Of a stretch of 41,846 bases of DNA, positions 10,726-23,200 are shown piece after piece. How positions within the stretch are numbered: position 1 is the stretch's first letter; each line of letters opens with the position of its first letter. A program made the position numbers and the translations under genes. A model generated the notes under the pieces. It was not told the DNA's origin. It saw only the letters and a list, made by a program, of their open reading frames with translations, and made no database searches. Origin of the DNA: Zygnema circumcarinatum (taxonomy: Eukaryota > Streptophyta > Zygnematophyceae > Zygnematales > Zygnemataceae); assembly GCA_037447605.1 (NCBI GenBank), contig CM074819.1, forward strand, positions 1,698,789 to 1,740,634, in the 5' to 3' direction.

Positions 10726-10880
10726 GTACAACGTCCCAGTACGGTTCGTACACTACCTTACGGTACGGTACAGTACTGTAAGGAAACACGGAACCAGTAC
10801 TGTACAGTTTGAGCCGTACAGTTCTGGTACGAAAACAATCGGACCCGTACGTTAAAGTACAATACGGAATGTGACCGTAC
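10726..10880. promoter_or_regulatory. Dense cluster of 13 GTAC motifs
   Basis: GTAC occurs at 10726, 10739, 10748, 10763, 10768, 10773, 10797, 10802, 10816, 10827, 10847, 10857 and 10877, i.e. 13 in 155 bp, many as GGTACGG or AGTACTG. A 28-bp imperfect palindrome spans 10755-10782. GTAC is the core of SBP-domain factor sites, including the copper-response element read by Chlamydomonas CRR1 and plant SPL7. It lies 390-540 bp upstream of the UPL start codon. It may instead be a decayed short tandem repeat. Confidence 0.5.
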
Positions 10881-11263
10881 GAGCGGACGAAATGGGATGC
10901 ATGGGTCCGTCCCCTCTGATGGCCTCTTCAATTGAAGGGTTTGAACTTTGAATGGGAGCTTTTGCAGCAGCAGCAGCAGGAGGGAGAGGGAGAGGGAGAG
11001 GGAGGAGGAGGGGGAGGAATCTTGGAAGCAGAACGCCGTCTGTCCGCGCATATCTCTCCCTTACGGCTGCGATACTCACTTGATCTTCTGACTTTTTGGA
11101 AAGATAGAAAGCTGCAGACGTTGCTGCTGCAGGGCTGCTGAAAAAGGGGAAGCAAGGCATGTGCTGGCCGCTAAGCTGGCATGTGCAGATTTAGGGAATT
11201 GGAAAGAGATTGAAGAGTGGACAAAGGTGCTAGTTGTTGCTCTATTAAGGGGAGGGAGCCACC

Positions 11264-14200
11264 ATGAAAGCGAAGAAGAAACGAGGAGTTGAAGCGGTAA
11301 GCTGTTGTCCGTCTGAATTTGATTTCAAGTAATTTGGAGAGAGCAGTATTGCAACACTCACTGCTGTTCCTTGAAGCTCCTTGTCAGGAATGTGTTGCTC
11401 CATATGCTGCTCGCTTATCCTGCTAGCAAGCTTCGGGAGCACTGAAGCGTCCATTTCATTTCAACTTTTTAGGAACTAAGCAGAACTAAACTTTTAGGCT
11501 GGCAAGCTTTCAAATGTTTCAAAATGCTCATTTCTTTTTCCTTCGATATGTTGTAATTACAGCCTCCCAAGGTCGGGGCATTCATCGAACGCGTTACAGG
11601 AGCGCCGTCGTCGTCTGTTCCCGGGAATTTCCTGAACCTGCTGTCGTCCTTCACCTGGGAATTCGAAAAGGCACGGCTCTGACACTCGTTCACTCCCTTT
11701 TCACTCCCTCCCCTGACCTTCTTTTCATTTCTGGAGGCGAATATTCTGCATATTTTTTTTTCTTTTGCGTCTGTCGAGACCGGACGCGTCTGCAGAGGAT
11801 GACTGAGAGAGCGATTAGGCGGAGAGCCATGGAGCAGAGGCATAGGCATAGGGCTTATGTAACTAATCATGTTCATATTCTGCTATTCGTGGGGTGAATG
11901 AATCGAACTCTACAGGGGGACTTCTATCACTGGGTGGATTTGTTCAACCACTTTGACTCCTATTTTGAGCAGCACGTTGAGCCCCGCCATGACTTACAAC
12001 TCCTTGGGCAGTTCGAGCAACCCGATGCACCGTTTTCTAAGGAAGAAGTCATCCAGATACTGCGAGTGACTCGTATCATATTGGAGAATTGCTCGAACAA
12101 GCACCTCTATAGCTCTGTGGAGGTACCTCTCCGTCACTCTCCTGTCCCTCCTCTATCTCGCTCTCTCCCCTTTCCCTTTCTTGTACCTCCACTGTCTGTT
12201 TGTTTCTCTGTATGTGTCTACTCTCGTCTCTCCGTCCTCCCTCTCTTTCTTTCATGCGCTTCCTCATCCTCGTCCATCGAGCACATTGAGCACATCGGCT
12301 TCTCGAAAAGGTGGTTGGGCTGTAGAGTTTTACCGGATACGTGCAATAGGGCATATTTTTTCCTTTTTAATGTCATACAAGTAACATCCGCATGACTTTT
12401 TTATCTGCGAGGTTTTAGAGAGGAATAAGTGTTTGCATGTCTCTTTGCATATGCGAGAACGCGCCTTCAGCTCCTCATATCCAGACACTTCAGAGTACAA
12501 ACAGTGGGGGGTCTCCATGATGATTATGAACATAAATGAACATTGAATACTAGGCAGTGGATTTGCATGTACAAACGTGTTTGATTGTTGGAAATCCTCT
12601 CACTTCCACATCAACTGCAAAACAAGAAAGTGGACGATTAGCGTAATGGGCAGTGCAAAGTCCCGCTGATTTATGCCCTGTTATCCCCTTTCTACTGTTT
12701 TTTTTTTTTTGTGTTTTCAGCATGTCAGCCTCCTCCTTGCTTCTACGGATGTGAAGGTTGTGATTGCTGCCTTAGAAGTTCTGGCAGCCTTTGTGAAGAA
12801 GCCTTTTCTTACAAGAAGTGGGCGCTGGCACGGAGAACCGAGCACAAATGCGAGGCTATTCTCTCTTTCACAGGGATGGGGGGGCAAGGAGGAGGGGCTG
12901 GGACTGCTCGCTTGTGCTTCAGGAAATGGCCTCGATTCTGATGCACAGCGACTGGGTTCCACACTTCATTTTGAGTTCTATGCATCGAGTCTAAATCCTG
13001 GAGCAGAGGATGCAGGAGCACGCACTGGGCTTCAAGTCATTCATATTGTGGATGTGCGCAAGCGGCCGGAAAGCGATCTTGAACTCGTGCAGCAGCTTGT
13101 GAGACAACATGCAGTTCCTCCGAACCTGCGATTCTCTTTGCTGACTCGTTTGCGATTTGCTCGCGCGTTTGCGACGTTGGAGGAGCGGAGAGACTACATT
13201 AGAGTGCGGCTGCTAGCATTCACCGTGCTCCTGCAGTCCAACCCAGATCATGAGGACCTTACAGCTTTTTTTGTGAATGAACCTGAGTTTGTAAACGAGC
13301 TCGTGATGCTGCTGAGGGCAGAGGAAGTAGTGCCTGAGGAGATTCGATCGCTTGCAGTTTTGGCACTCACAGCTCAGTCTCAAGACCGGCCCCGTCAGTC
13401 AAATGTGCTGAATGTGATTGGTGGGGGTGGGCATCGCGGAATACTACCTAGCCTTATGCAGAAAGCCATTGGTTCCCTTACTACAGGCTCTCCCGGAGCC
13501 TGCTCCGTATCCTTTGTTGAGGCCCTTTTGGGTCTTGTTGCAGCGCTTGTAAGTACATCCTCAGGCTGCGCCTCACTGCGGGAGGCAGGTCTTATTCCTA
13601 CTCTTCTTCCTCTCTTGAAAGACACTAATCCAGAGCATTCTCACCTCCTCAGTTCTGCAGCATATATTTTGGAAGCATTTATGGATTTCTCAAATGCGGC
13701 GTCAGCCCTATTCAGGGATTTGGGTGGTCTGGACGACACTATTGAGAGGTTGAAGCTGGAGGTCATGAAAGTGGAGAACAGCATCGCAGCAAAAACAGAT
13801 GTAGAATCGTCTGGGAGAAATGAGGAGAGAGGAAGTGAAGACAGAGTCATGCTAGATGATAGTGCCAAGGGAAAGGCACTCATGTTGGAGGATAGTATAC
13901 CTCAGGGGAATGCAAATGGGGCATCCTCAGCCAGCTCAGAGGCCATACCATATTCTCAAAGGCTGCTCCTGAAGGCACTACTTAGGGCTATTGCTTTGGC
14001 CAATTTTGTCCCTCGAAGCACTGCAAGGGTTCATGGAGTGGAAGATAGTCCTCTACCAGGTTGTCTCTGTAAGATATTCCGCCATGCGAAAGTTTTTGGT
14101 GGCGGTGTGTTCTCTTTAGCTGCATCAGTTATAAGTGGTCTGATACACCATGATCCAACATGCTACCCAGCTTTGGACGCAGCTGGATTACCCAAAGCAT

Positions 14201-17200
14201 TTTTGGATTCGATCTTGACTGGTAAGGCTTCCATTATATTCTAGCTCAATGGCAGCCGAGTCAATGAGTGTATGTTTCAGCACACAGTCAGTGTTGTCGG
14301 GAACTTTTTCTGCATGAGGTGCAAGGAAGATATTCTGCAGTCACCACACAACCACCAATTCATTCGTTTTGAAATGGTGATTTGCCTGTGGCGGTTCAAC
14401 GGTGCATGCATCGGTTGTTCAACGGTTGTTTTTTAGCGACCTTTCCTTCTGAGTGGTTCCGAATCTGAGCCTGCCCTGTTACTTGCCTTGATCTATTGCA
14501 GCTATTCTTCCTTCGTCGGAGGCTATTTGTGCCATCCCCAACGCGTTAGTTGCACTCTGCCTCAACACTTCTGGTTTGCAGGCAGTGAAAGATCGGAATG
14601 CTCTCAGCTGCTTTGTCACAATCTTCACCTCCAAACAATATCAAAAAGCATTAAGTGGGGATACCCCATCGAATTTGGGTGCCGGTTTAGAGGAATTGAT
14701 GCGTCATGTCCCCAGTTTGAGGGGTGCGGGTATTTCTACAAGCATAGAGATTTTGAAGATGATTGCTTCCTTGGGAGGTGCTGGAAAATCGAAGACCTTC
14801 ACAGAAATTTTGGCAAGCGTAGGTGTTGTCAAAGAAGGCACAAGTAGTGATGCACCAGTCCCCATGGAAACTGATGGAGAGGAGAAGGCCATGGAAGCCG
14901 GTGAAGGTGGAGCTGAAGGAGAGAGTGGTAAAGCAGAGGCCTCCGAAGAAAATATGGTGTCTCATGTGACTTCGGCAGACGCGGCTGGAGATGTGGAGAC
15001 ATTCCTTCCTGAGTGCATTGGCAACGCAGTTAGACTCCTTGAATCCATGCTCTCTAATTCAGAGAACAGTAGGGTGTTCATTGAGCAGAGAGGTTTAGAG
15101 GCCCTTCTGACCTTGTATACTTTGCCCAAGCTCCCGCTTTCCTTTGGAGGTTCAAGCACTGCTCATGGAATGTCCATAACGTTCAGAACCTTTACCCCGC
15201 AACATGCGAACCACCTCAATCGTGAGGTTGGTTGTATGCTTCGCGAATGGGTGAAGGTATCCGCAACTCTGGTGCAGAAAAGCCTCTCGGGGAAAAGGTT
15301 ATCGGAGGTTTCAGAGGGGCCAAGGACAAGGTTAATCAGATGCTTGGCTGCAACAGAAAGCTTTCTTGGATTGACAGCTGTCTTAGTTAGGAGCTCTGCC
15401 TCTATGATGACGGAGTTAGCTGCAGCAGGATCTGATCTTTTTGTTAACATTGGCACGATATATCTGGAGATTTTGTGGCAACTGGCAGTTCTGGAAGACA
15501 GTAAAGTGGAATCTAAATCAGAAGGTGAACCTGCGGGCAGTGCTGAATCTACAGATAGAGAGGAGGTCGCCGACATTACCCAGCTCATGCGGTTTATGGA
15601 TGGTTGGGGTCCTGGTAGTGCCTCTGGTGTACATGTTGCCCCGGACTATATAACGTTCCCTTTACCTGATGGGGGCATTGTGCATCAGGCTAGGCAAGGA
15701 GTTAGAGCAGGTACAGGCTTGCATAGAGCTCCAAGGCCTCATGTTCCGACAGGTGGAGAGGGAGTTCTGAATGTAACCCATGTTGGAGGGCGTCAAGGAG
15801 GCCGAGTGCCTCGCCATCTTGAAGTGGTGCAAGTTGATTTGGATGGGCCACCTGCTCCTGAAACGTTCCAATCAGACTTTGCCAAGGGAAAGCCTGCAAA
15901 TGTGGTGCACCAAGAAGTAATGGCGAGGCTTGTTGGGGCTGTAAAGTTGCTATTTGCTGCGCTCGCAAAGATGATGGTAGTACCTTCTCGGCGAAGGGAT
16001 GATTTGGCCAGTCTCACTCTTCCAGCGAAGAAAGTTGCAAGTTCCATAGCCTGTATTTTTGAAAAGGCTTTGTCGTTTGAGGGCAATTGGTCGGGCACTA
16101 CATTTGTTGGCAGTTCCGAGTCCGAGCGGCCTTTGGCGATCAAGTGTCGGTTTCTGGGCAAGGTTGTAGGGGATATGTGCTCCATGCTACTTGATAACCA
16201 ACGAAGGACTTGTAATACTGCACTGTTGATTCACTTTTACAGTTTAGGAGCGATCAAGGAGCTTCTAGTGAGCTTCGAAGCTACCAGTCAGTTACTTTGG
16301 ACTTTGCCTCCACAGGCTACATCTAGCTCACCAATGGAAACAGAAACTGGCAAAGGAGAGGATGAGAAAATGAAGGAAAAGCAAGACCTTGGAAGGCCTT
16401 GGCTGACTGAGACACTACGCAGCTATTCTCGATTGCTTGAGCAAATTGTAGCCGCACCTATGTTGCTGACCCCTGCACTGAATGGCCAGCTATTGGTCCA
16501 GCCTGTTACTGGAGCAACAGTGCAAGTCCCTTCCGTACCTGAGGCATTTGTGAAGCAACTACAAGCTGAGGTTTTAGAGGTTGTGCTGCCAGTTTGGAGG
16601 CATCCTCGATTTCCTGAATGTAATCCTGTTTTCATCACTTCGGTTGCCACAACGATCAATAACATCTACACGGGTGCTGGAGAAGGTCGACCCACTTCAA
16701 GAACAACTGCTGTTGGGGCTCAGGAAGGACCCCCTGCAAGGCCCCCACCACCCCCACCAGACGAAGCTTTAGTTTCCATGATAGTGGAGATGGGGTTTCC
16801 CCGAAATCGTGCAGAGGAAGCGTTAAGAAGGGTCGGCACAAACAGTGTGGAGATGGCAATGGAATGGCTTTTTAGCCATCCGGCGGAGGAGACTCCGGGG
16901 GATGACGATGAGTTGGCTCGTGCTTTAGCACTATCTATGGGAAGTGTGGATGGGACTCCAAAGGAGCAGGCAGCGGAAAAACCGAAAGAGGAGAAACCCT
17001 CTCCTGAAGCTGAAGAAAGGAAAGGGCCTCCAGTGGAGGAGATGTTGGAGACTGCTGTGCATCTTTTAGAGCACTCTGAGGCAGTGGCTTTTCCTCTCAC
17101 GGACTTGCTGCTCACAATCATTGGGCGAAACAAAGGAGAAGATCGTCCAAGAGTCTTGAATTTCCTGGCACAGCAGCTTAGGCAAAGCAGATTAGGAGAT

Positions 17201-20200
17201 CCTAAATCAAAGTCGTACACAGGAGTCTTGTCCACTGTCGCTCATATACTAGCATTGGTTTGCTGCGAAGATGCGTCTGCCAGAGAGGTGGTCGCCAATT
17301 CAGGATTGGCAAAATTCGCCCTTGACCTGTTGTTCACATTTGCGGAAAAGCACGAGTGTCCCGGTGAACCTGGTGTGCCGGTTGAGGCGCCAAAATGGGT
17401 GACAGCTCTCCTCTTGGTTTTAGATTATCTTCTTCAATACAAGCCAACATCACCCTCCTCTGCAGACGACTCGCAGGGGCCGAGCTCACCTAAGGAGCAG
17501 GCAGAAGCTTCTGCAGCTGCACTTCCACCTGCAGACTTGGACATAAGGGCTAATTCTACTGCTACTGCAACTGCTGCTGAGCCGTCCACACCTGTAACGA
17601 TTGGGACTGCTCTGCCTCAATTGGAGGCTCCTGCAGGAAAATCAGCTCTTGAAAGTGTGGAGGCTGAAGTAGGAAGACATTCGGAAGTTCGCAAATCAGA
17701 GCAAACTGAAAAGGATTCACTCTTTGATATTTCGGGGAAGTTTACGGGTTACTTGAATGAGCAGGAACAGGGTAGGGCTCTACGGCTGTGTGTAGACTTG
17801 ATCAAACTTCAGCTTCCTGCTTCGGCTATGCAGGCTGTGCTTCAACTCTGTGCTCGATTGACCAAAAAACACTCTCTTGCACTGGAATTCTTAGAGAAGG
17901 GGGGCCTGCCGGCACTCCTTAGTCTTCCGAAACAATGTCTCTTTCCCACATTCGACACAGTTGCAGCGAGTATCATACGCCATCTGCTAGAGGATACACA
18001 TACTCTCCAAGCTGCAATGGAGTCGGAAATTAAGCACACTTTGAGCTACATGCAGGGAAGGCAGGGAAACCGGCCGGTCTTGGTTGGGCCGTTTCTTACA
18101 GCCATGGCGCCATTGATTACTAGGCAGCCTGCCGTTTTCATGCAGGCAGCAACAACTGTTTGTCAGGTAGAGACTGTTAATGGGCGCTCATCTATTGTCC
18201 TGGCCAAGGATAAAGAGAAGGAGCGGGAGAAAGAAAAGGAGCGGGAGAAAGAAAAGGACAAGGAGAAGGAGAGAGAAAAGAGTAAGGATAAGGACGGGAA
18301 GGGCGCCGCTCCAACAAGTGCATCTGTTCCAATGACTGTCGATTACGGTACAGTTTCCGGAGCTGGAGAAGGAAGTCTGAAAGGACACGATGCTGGAAAA
18401 GGACATGAAGTAATTCTGGCCTCTCGATCTGGAAGACTCAAAAGGGTACCGTCGACATTTGCTCAGGTGATTGATCAATTGTTGGAGGTAATTCTACATT
18501 ATCCTCCCTCAGGCCAAGACATGGAGGAGGGCACGGATGGGGAGTCAGCAACAGCGATGGAAGTAGATGACGAGCCACCTAAGCCGGCCGGCCTTCCTTC
18601 TTCACAGGAAGAGAAGAAAGGGAAACTGCCGGAGAGTGCTGGAAAGGAGGAGGAGAGTGACCAGCTTAAGGTGCAAAGCTCTGCCGCTCTGTCAAAGTTA
18701 ACGTTTGTTATGCGACTGATGACGGAAATTTTGCTCATGTACTCGTCTGCCAGTGCTGTTGTCCTTAGGCGGGATACGGAGAGCAGCCAAGCAAGTCGTG
18801 GTCCAACCCCATCTGGTGCAGATTTTGCCGGTCACGGTGGTTTATTGTACCACATTTTTCATAGGCTTCTTCCTTATGCTGTCGATAAAGGTGCAGACAG
18901 ACCGCGATTGGAACGTTTGGGGGATAGGGCAGCATATTTTCTGATGGCTCTTTGTGTCCGATCGGGGGAAGGTCGCCGTCGCGTTGTGGCTGAGATGGCT
19001 AAAGCACTGCGAGAGTCGGTTACTGCTTTGTCTAAAGAGGGAAGTCTCGGAAATGCCTCACATCTGCAAGCGCCTACACGCAAAATTCGGGCTTTTGTAG
19101 ACCTTGCAAATAGCCTTCTATCACACCCCCCTGCACCAAATAGCACATTGACACCTGGAGTTTCTAGTGACATGGCTCAAACCATGACAGAAGCAGGAAT
19201 GGTGCAAGCTCTGACACAGACTCTGCAGTCCATTGACTTGGATCATCCAATTGCGCCCAAGTTGGTGACAACTATCCTTAAGGCCTTAGAGGCCCTTACG
19301 AGGGTCACAAATGTTGGGGAACAAGGGGTTATTGGTGTTGGTGGAATTGGTCATAGGAGAACGGGTGGTCACGTCGATCGAACGGGAGCAGGACAGAGAG
19401 GGGCGGATGAGAGGGAAGGGAGAAGGGAACCTACTCCAGGGGCTAATCATTTGGGAGCTGGACAACCTGATGAGCATATGCCGGACTCAAATCCGGAGGC
19501 AGGAGTGGCTGGTGGGGTGGATGGGCGAGAAAGACAAGAAGCAGACGAGGAAGAAAGGCATGATCGCGATATCATGGAGCACGATCAAAGGGTGGAAGAG
19601 GAGGAAGAGGAAGCGAGAATGGACCATCACGTTCGTTTAGCGGTGGAAGGTGTGCATAGATATCCGGATTCTGGTTCAGATCCCATGTTTAGGCCGGAAC
19701 TGGATATGGTGCTGCAATTTGACTCGATTGAAAGAGATGGAGATGGGGATGATGGACAGCATGATGACGATGAGGAGGACATGGAAGGGGATGATGGAGA
19801 TGAAGAAGGAGACGATCTGGCAGAAGATGATGATGAAGATGAAGAGCTTGATGAGGATGGTGAAGAAGATCAAGAAGGTGATGGTGGGCAAGTCTCACCT
19901 CCAGACACAGATGGAGAAGATCACGATGATGATGAACATGGGCTTGGGGAAGATTATAATGAAGAGCAAGATGCAGAAGATGATGAGGAGGATGAAGATG
20001 ACTGGGACGACCAACGAATGATTGAGGTGCGTTGGCGGGACGGATTGACTGGAATGGATAGAGTCCAACTCTTGGCGGGAGGGGCAGACATTGGTGGTGT
20101 GATAGATTTCCCAGGTGGGTTTATGCAGAGAGTATCTGGGGGCGATCCCGTATATATGAACATTGACGATGTGCTTAGCACATTTAGAAGAGCTGCAGGG

Positions 20201-23200
20201 GCAGATAGACGACGAGGAAACTTCAGAGGGTTTGGTCAGCCCTTGCGGCAGACTCAAGCAGCGGGAGTTAGTCATCCTCTCCTTGCTCGACCGTCCGGAG
20301 GAGGAGGGGAGGCAGCTGATGGAGTGGCGGTAATGGCATCAGGAGTGGGTTCTGGGGGAGTTTTGGGTCGACTGGAGGCTGAAGAGCTTCTAGGCAGAGG
20401 GGATATGGCGCAGCTTATGTTCTATGATCACCCCTTTTTGGGTGAACAGATGGCAGATGGATTGTTGAACCAGAGGACATTCGGAGGGGGGCCTTCACAG
20501 CTCCTAGATTTTGCTGACGATCCCATGTATATGATGTGGAGGACTGGAAGGATGGATGGGAGATTGAGCAGCTGGACAGATGATGGCCTACCTCAATCGG
20601 GAGCTCTTGCATCAGGAATTGCCCAGACAATAGAAAATGAATTTTTAGTGAGAGTACCGGCTGTTAGTTCAACTCCTCAACAGCAGCCAACTCCACCTGG
20701 AGAAGCAACTACTGGGCAACCAACTTCTAGTGGAGCTGAGGTTGGAGCAGCCCAAGGAGCTGCCCCCCCTCCATCTGAGAGACCTTTAGGAGCCACTTCT
20801 CAACCCGAAAGAATAGATAATCTATCAGACCAACTTCCTACAACGGGTGTCCCAGCAACTGAAACTGCTAATACTGGATTAACAGAGGGAGCAGTGCATA
20901 TGCCAAATGGCGGGGCAAGAGATTCTGAGCAAAGAGGTGCATCTGTTGAAGAGGTTCCTAGTGATCAAACTGAGAGAAGAGAGTGTGGTAGGGGTGAGAC
21001 TGGCGAGGGCAGAGAACATGGACGGAGCATTAATGACAATGATGTCTTGATGCGTGATATTCGAGCAGAAAGGAATGAGCTTGCAGGACGAGATGCAGAG
21101 GTTGTCAGTCAAGATAGTGGCGGAAGTGGGGCAACTGCGGGAGAGAGTTTGCGGAGTTTGGAAGTGGAGGTTGGCAGTGTTGATGGACATGATGAAAGTG
21201 ATCGATTAACCACTACTGAAAGAATGCCTCCTTCAGGGGATATGCCAATGCAGGGTACAAGTGAAGGTAATAGGCATGAATCAGCGGGAGCGTTGGAGTT
21301 TAGAGATAGGGATGAAGCGATGGAAGCAGCACCATCAGCAGAGGGAGAAGGTGCGGGAGGAGAACATAGAGGGGTTGGAGCTCAGACGGAGTCCTATAGA
21401 ACTGAGAGTACAGCTGCAAACCCACCGAGCATTGCAGAGCCATCTAGGGGTGCATCTGCAGAAGCTGCTATATCAGCATCAGAGAGGGCAGATCATACTG
21501 TAGTGAGACGAGTAGAGGGAGGCGAACCTCGACCTCAGCCTGCAGGAAATGACATTGATCCAACCTTTTTGGAAGCATTGCCGGAGGACCTCCGTGCAGA
21601 AGTATTGGCATCTCAACAAGTGCAAGTAGCAAGAGCTGTAACTTCACAACCTCCTCCTCCTGAAGATATGGGAGAACTCGATCCTGAGTTTTTGGCTGCC
21701 CTTCCCCCTGATATTCAGGCTGAAGTTTTAGCACAGCAACGTGCACAGCGGGCAATAGCTGCACATGCTGCGGCTGAGGGCCAACCCGTGGATATGGACA
21801 GTGCATCCATCATTGCTACATTTCCAGCAGAACTGAGAGAAGAGGTAAATCGGCACTTTTTGTTTCAGCAATTCATCTCCTGGAAGCATTGGCTCGAGTC
21901 TCCGAACTTCCTCTCGTGCCATAATAGTGTCGTAGGGCGACTGCTTGCAAATGCTGATGGACATGTGCCCGCTAAGTTAAGATGGGAGTGGTGTTGTATT
22001 GAGTATTTTTAGCCCAAAGTTTTCTACTTCTTGTGTAACATTTGACCATTATGTTTTAGCATTTACGGGGTGGGGTGTTCACATATTGCACTGGGTCATC
22101 TTTGTGTTCTGATTTTGATTGGAGTATGATTAATTCATCGATTTATGTTCCGAAAAAGTAGTAACCACTCAAGGCCAGGTAGAGTTCCTATTCAGCGCTG
22201 GATAAGAGGTTTCTAGAGTAGCTCTGTAATTCTAAAGACAAAAAGTTATCCATGTTCATGCCTCTAAATCACTTTCAAACCCCCCCCTCTTTGTCTGTAT
22301 CCTACCCTCTCTCGCATTTTGTAGGTCCTATTGACCTCATCTGAATCGGTACTGGCTGCCCTTCCTCCTGCACTTTTGGCCGAAGCTCAGCTTCTAAGAG
22401 AGCGAGCTATGAACCAATACCAAGCTCGTGGTTTGTATGGAGGGCAGAGGCTAGGAGGGCATCATAGAAGAGCTCATGTGGGAGGTGGGGTAGGAGGAGG
22501 AGGGGGAGGAGGAGGAGGAGGAGGAGGAGGTGGAGGAGGAGGAGGGGCTGCACAGCCAACAGCTGCAGGAACAGACCCACGGACAGTGGGTGGTAGGCCA
22601 CGTGGCTATCTTCCATATCAGCTTGGAAGTGGTACGGCGGGATCAGGTGTAGGAGCAGCGAATGGAAGTGGTAAAGGGAGGGAGAGCGAAGGGAAGCCAT
22701 TGGTGGATGTGAGCGCACTAAGGTCTCTCTTAAGGCTGCTCCGACTTGCACAGGTACATGCATTAATCATGCTCATAGAGCAGGCCCGTTTGTATGTACT
22801 GAGAGGTTACTGCAGGACTGTTAGTGAGGAATGGGTCTTCCCTTTCCTTAGTTTGGAGTTGGTAACACTTTTGGACCATGAATTGAGATCTAGTGAAACC
22901 TATGCATATCAAAAGGATCGAATGATGATGATGTGTAGAAATCCCCCGCAGCATGGCCTATGTATTACCGACATTTGACGCTGTGATTGCTTATTTTATC
23001 TGGATTGTTCGCTTTGAAGATTCGGAAGCAAAACTCTGACATTGAAAAAGCATCCTCTGTGTGGTGATGTGCAGCCTTTAGGGAAGGGCTTGCTGCAGCG
23101 TCTCCTTCTCAACCTCTGCTCCCACAGCTTAACAAGGGCCTGCCTTCTGCAGCTACTTTTGGATATGTTAAGACCAGAAGCAGAGGGAGTTGCTGTTGGT

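Larger units (their letters stand above)
9614..11263. promoter_or_regulatory. Divergent intergenic region, helicase / UPL promoters
   Basis: The helicase is transcribed leftward from about 9613 and the ubiquitin ligase rightward from 11264, so both promoters must lie here. CCAAT occurs at 9834-9838 and 9971-9975. The left part has four CACGTG G-boxes and the right part a GTAC cluster (both listed separately). A CAG run followed by GGGAGA repeats is at about 10964-11012. A plus-strand open frame of 176 codons at 10251-10781 has no recognisable similarity and no convincing gene structure, so I do not call it. Confidence 0.55.

Noticed and set aside
10251-10781. 176-codon open frame in the divergent spacer, plus strand
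   Set aside because: No recognisable family, mixed low-quality composition, an overlapping antisense open frame and overlap with the GTAC cluster; no convincing promoter or splice context.
14488-14847. 119-codon plus-strand frame overlapping the start of the large UPL exon
   Set aside because: It is an out-of-frame shadow; the true frame continues the UPL protein across the 14221/14502 junction.
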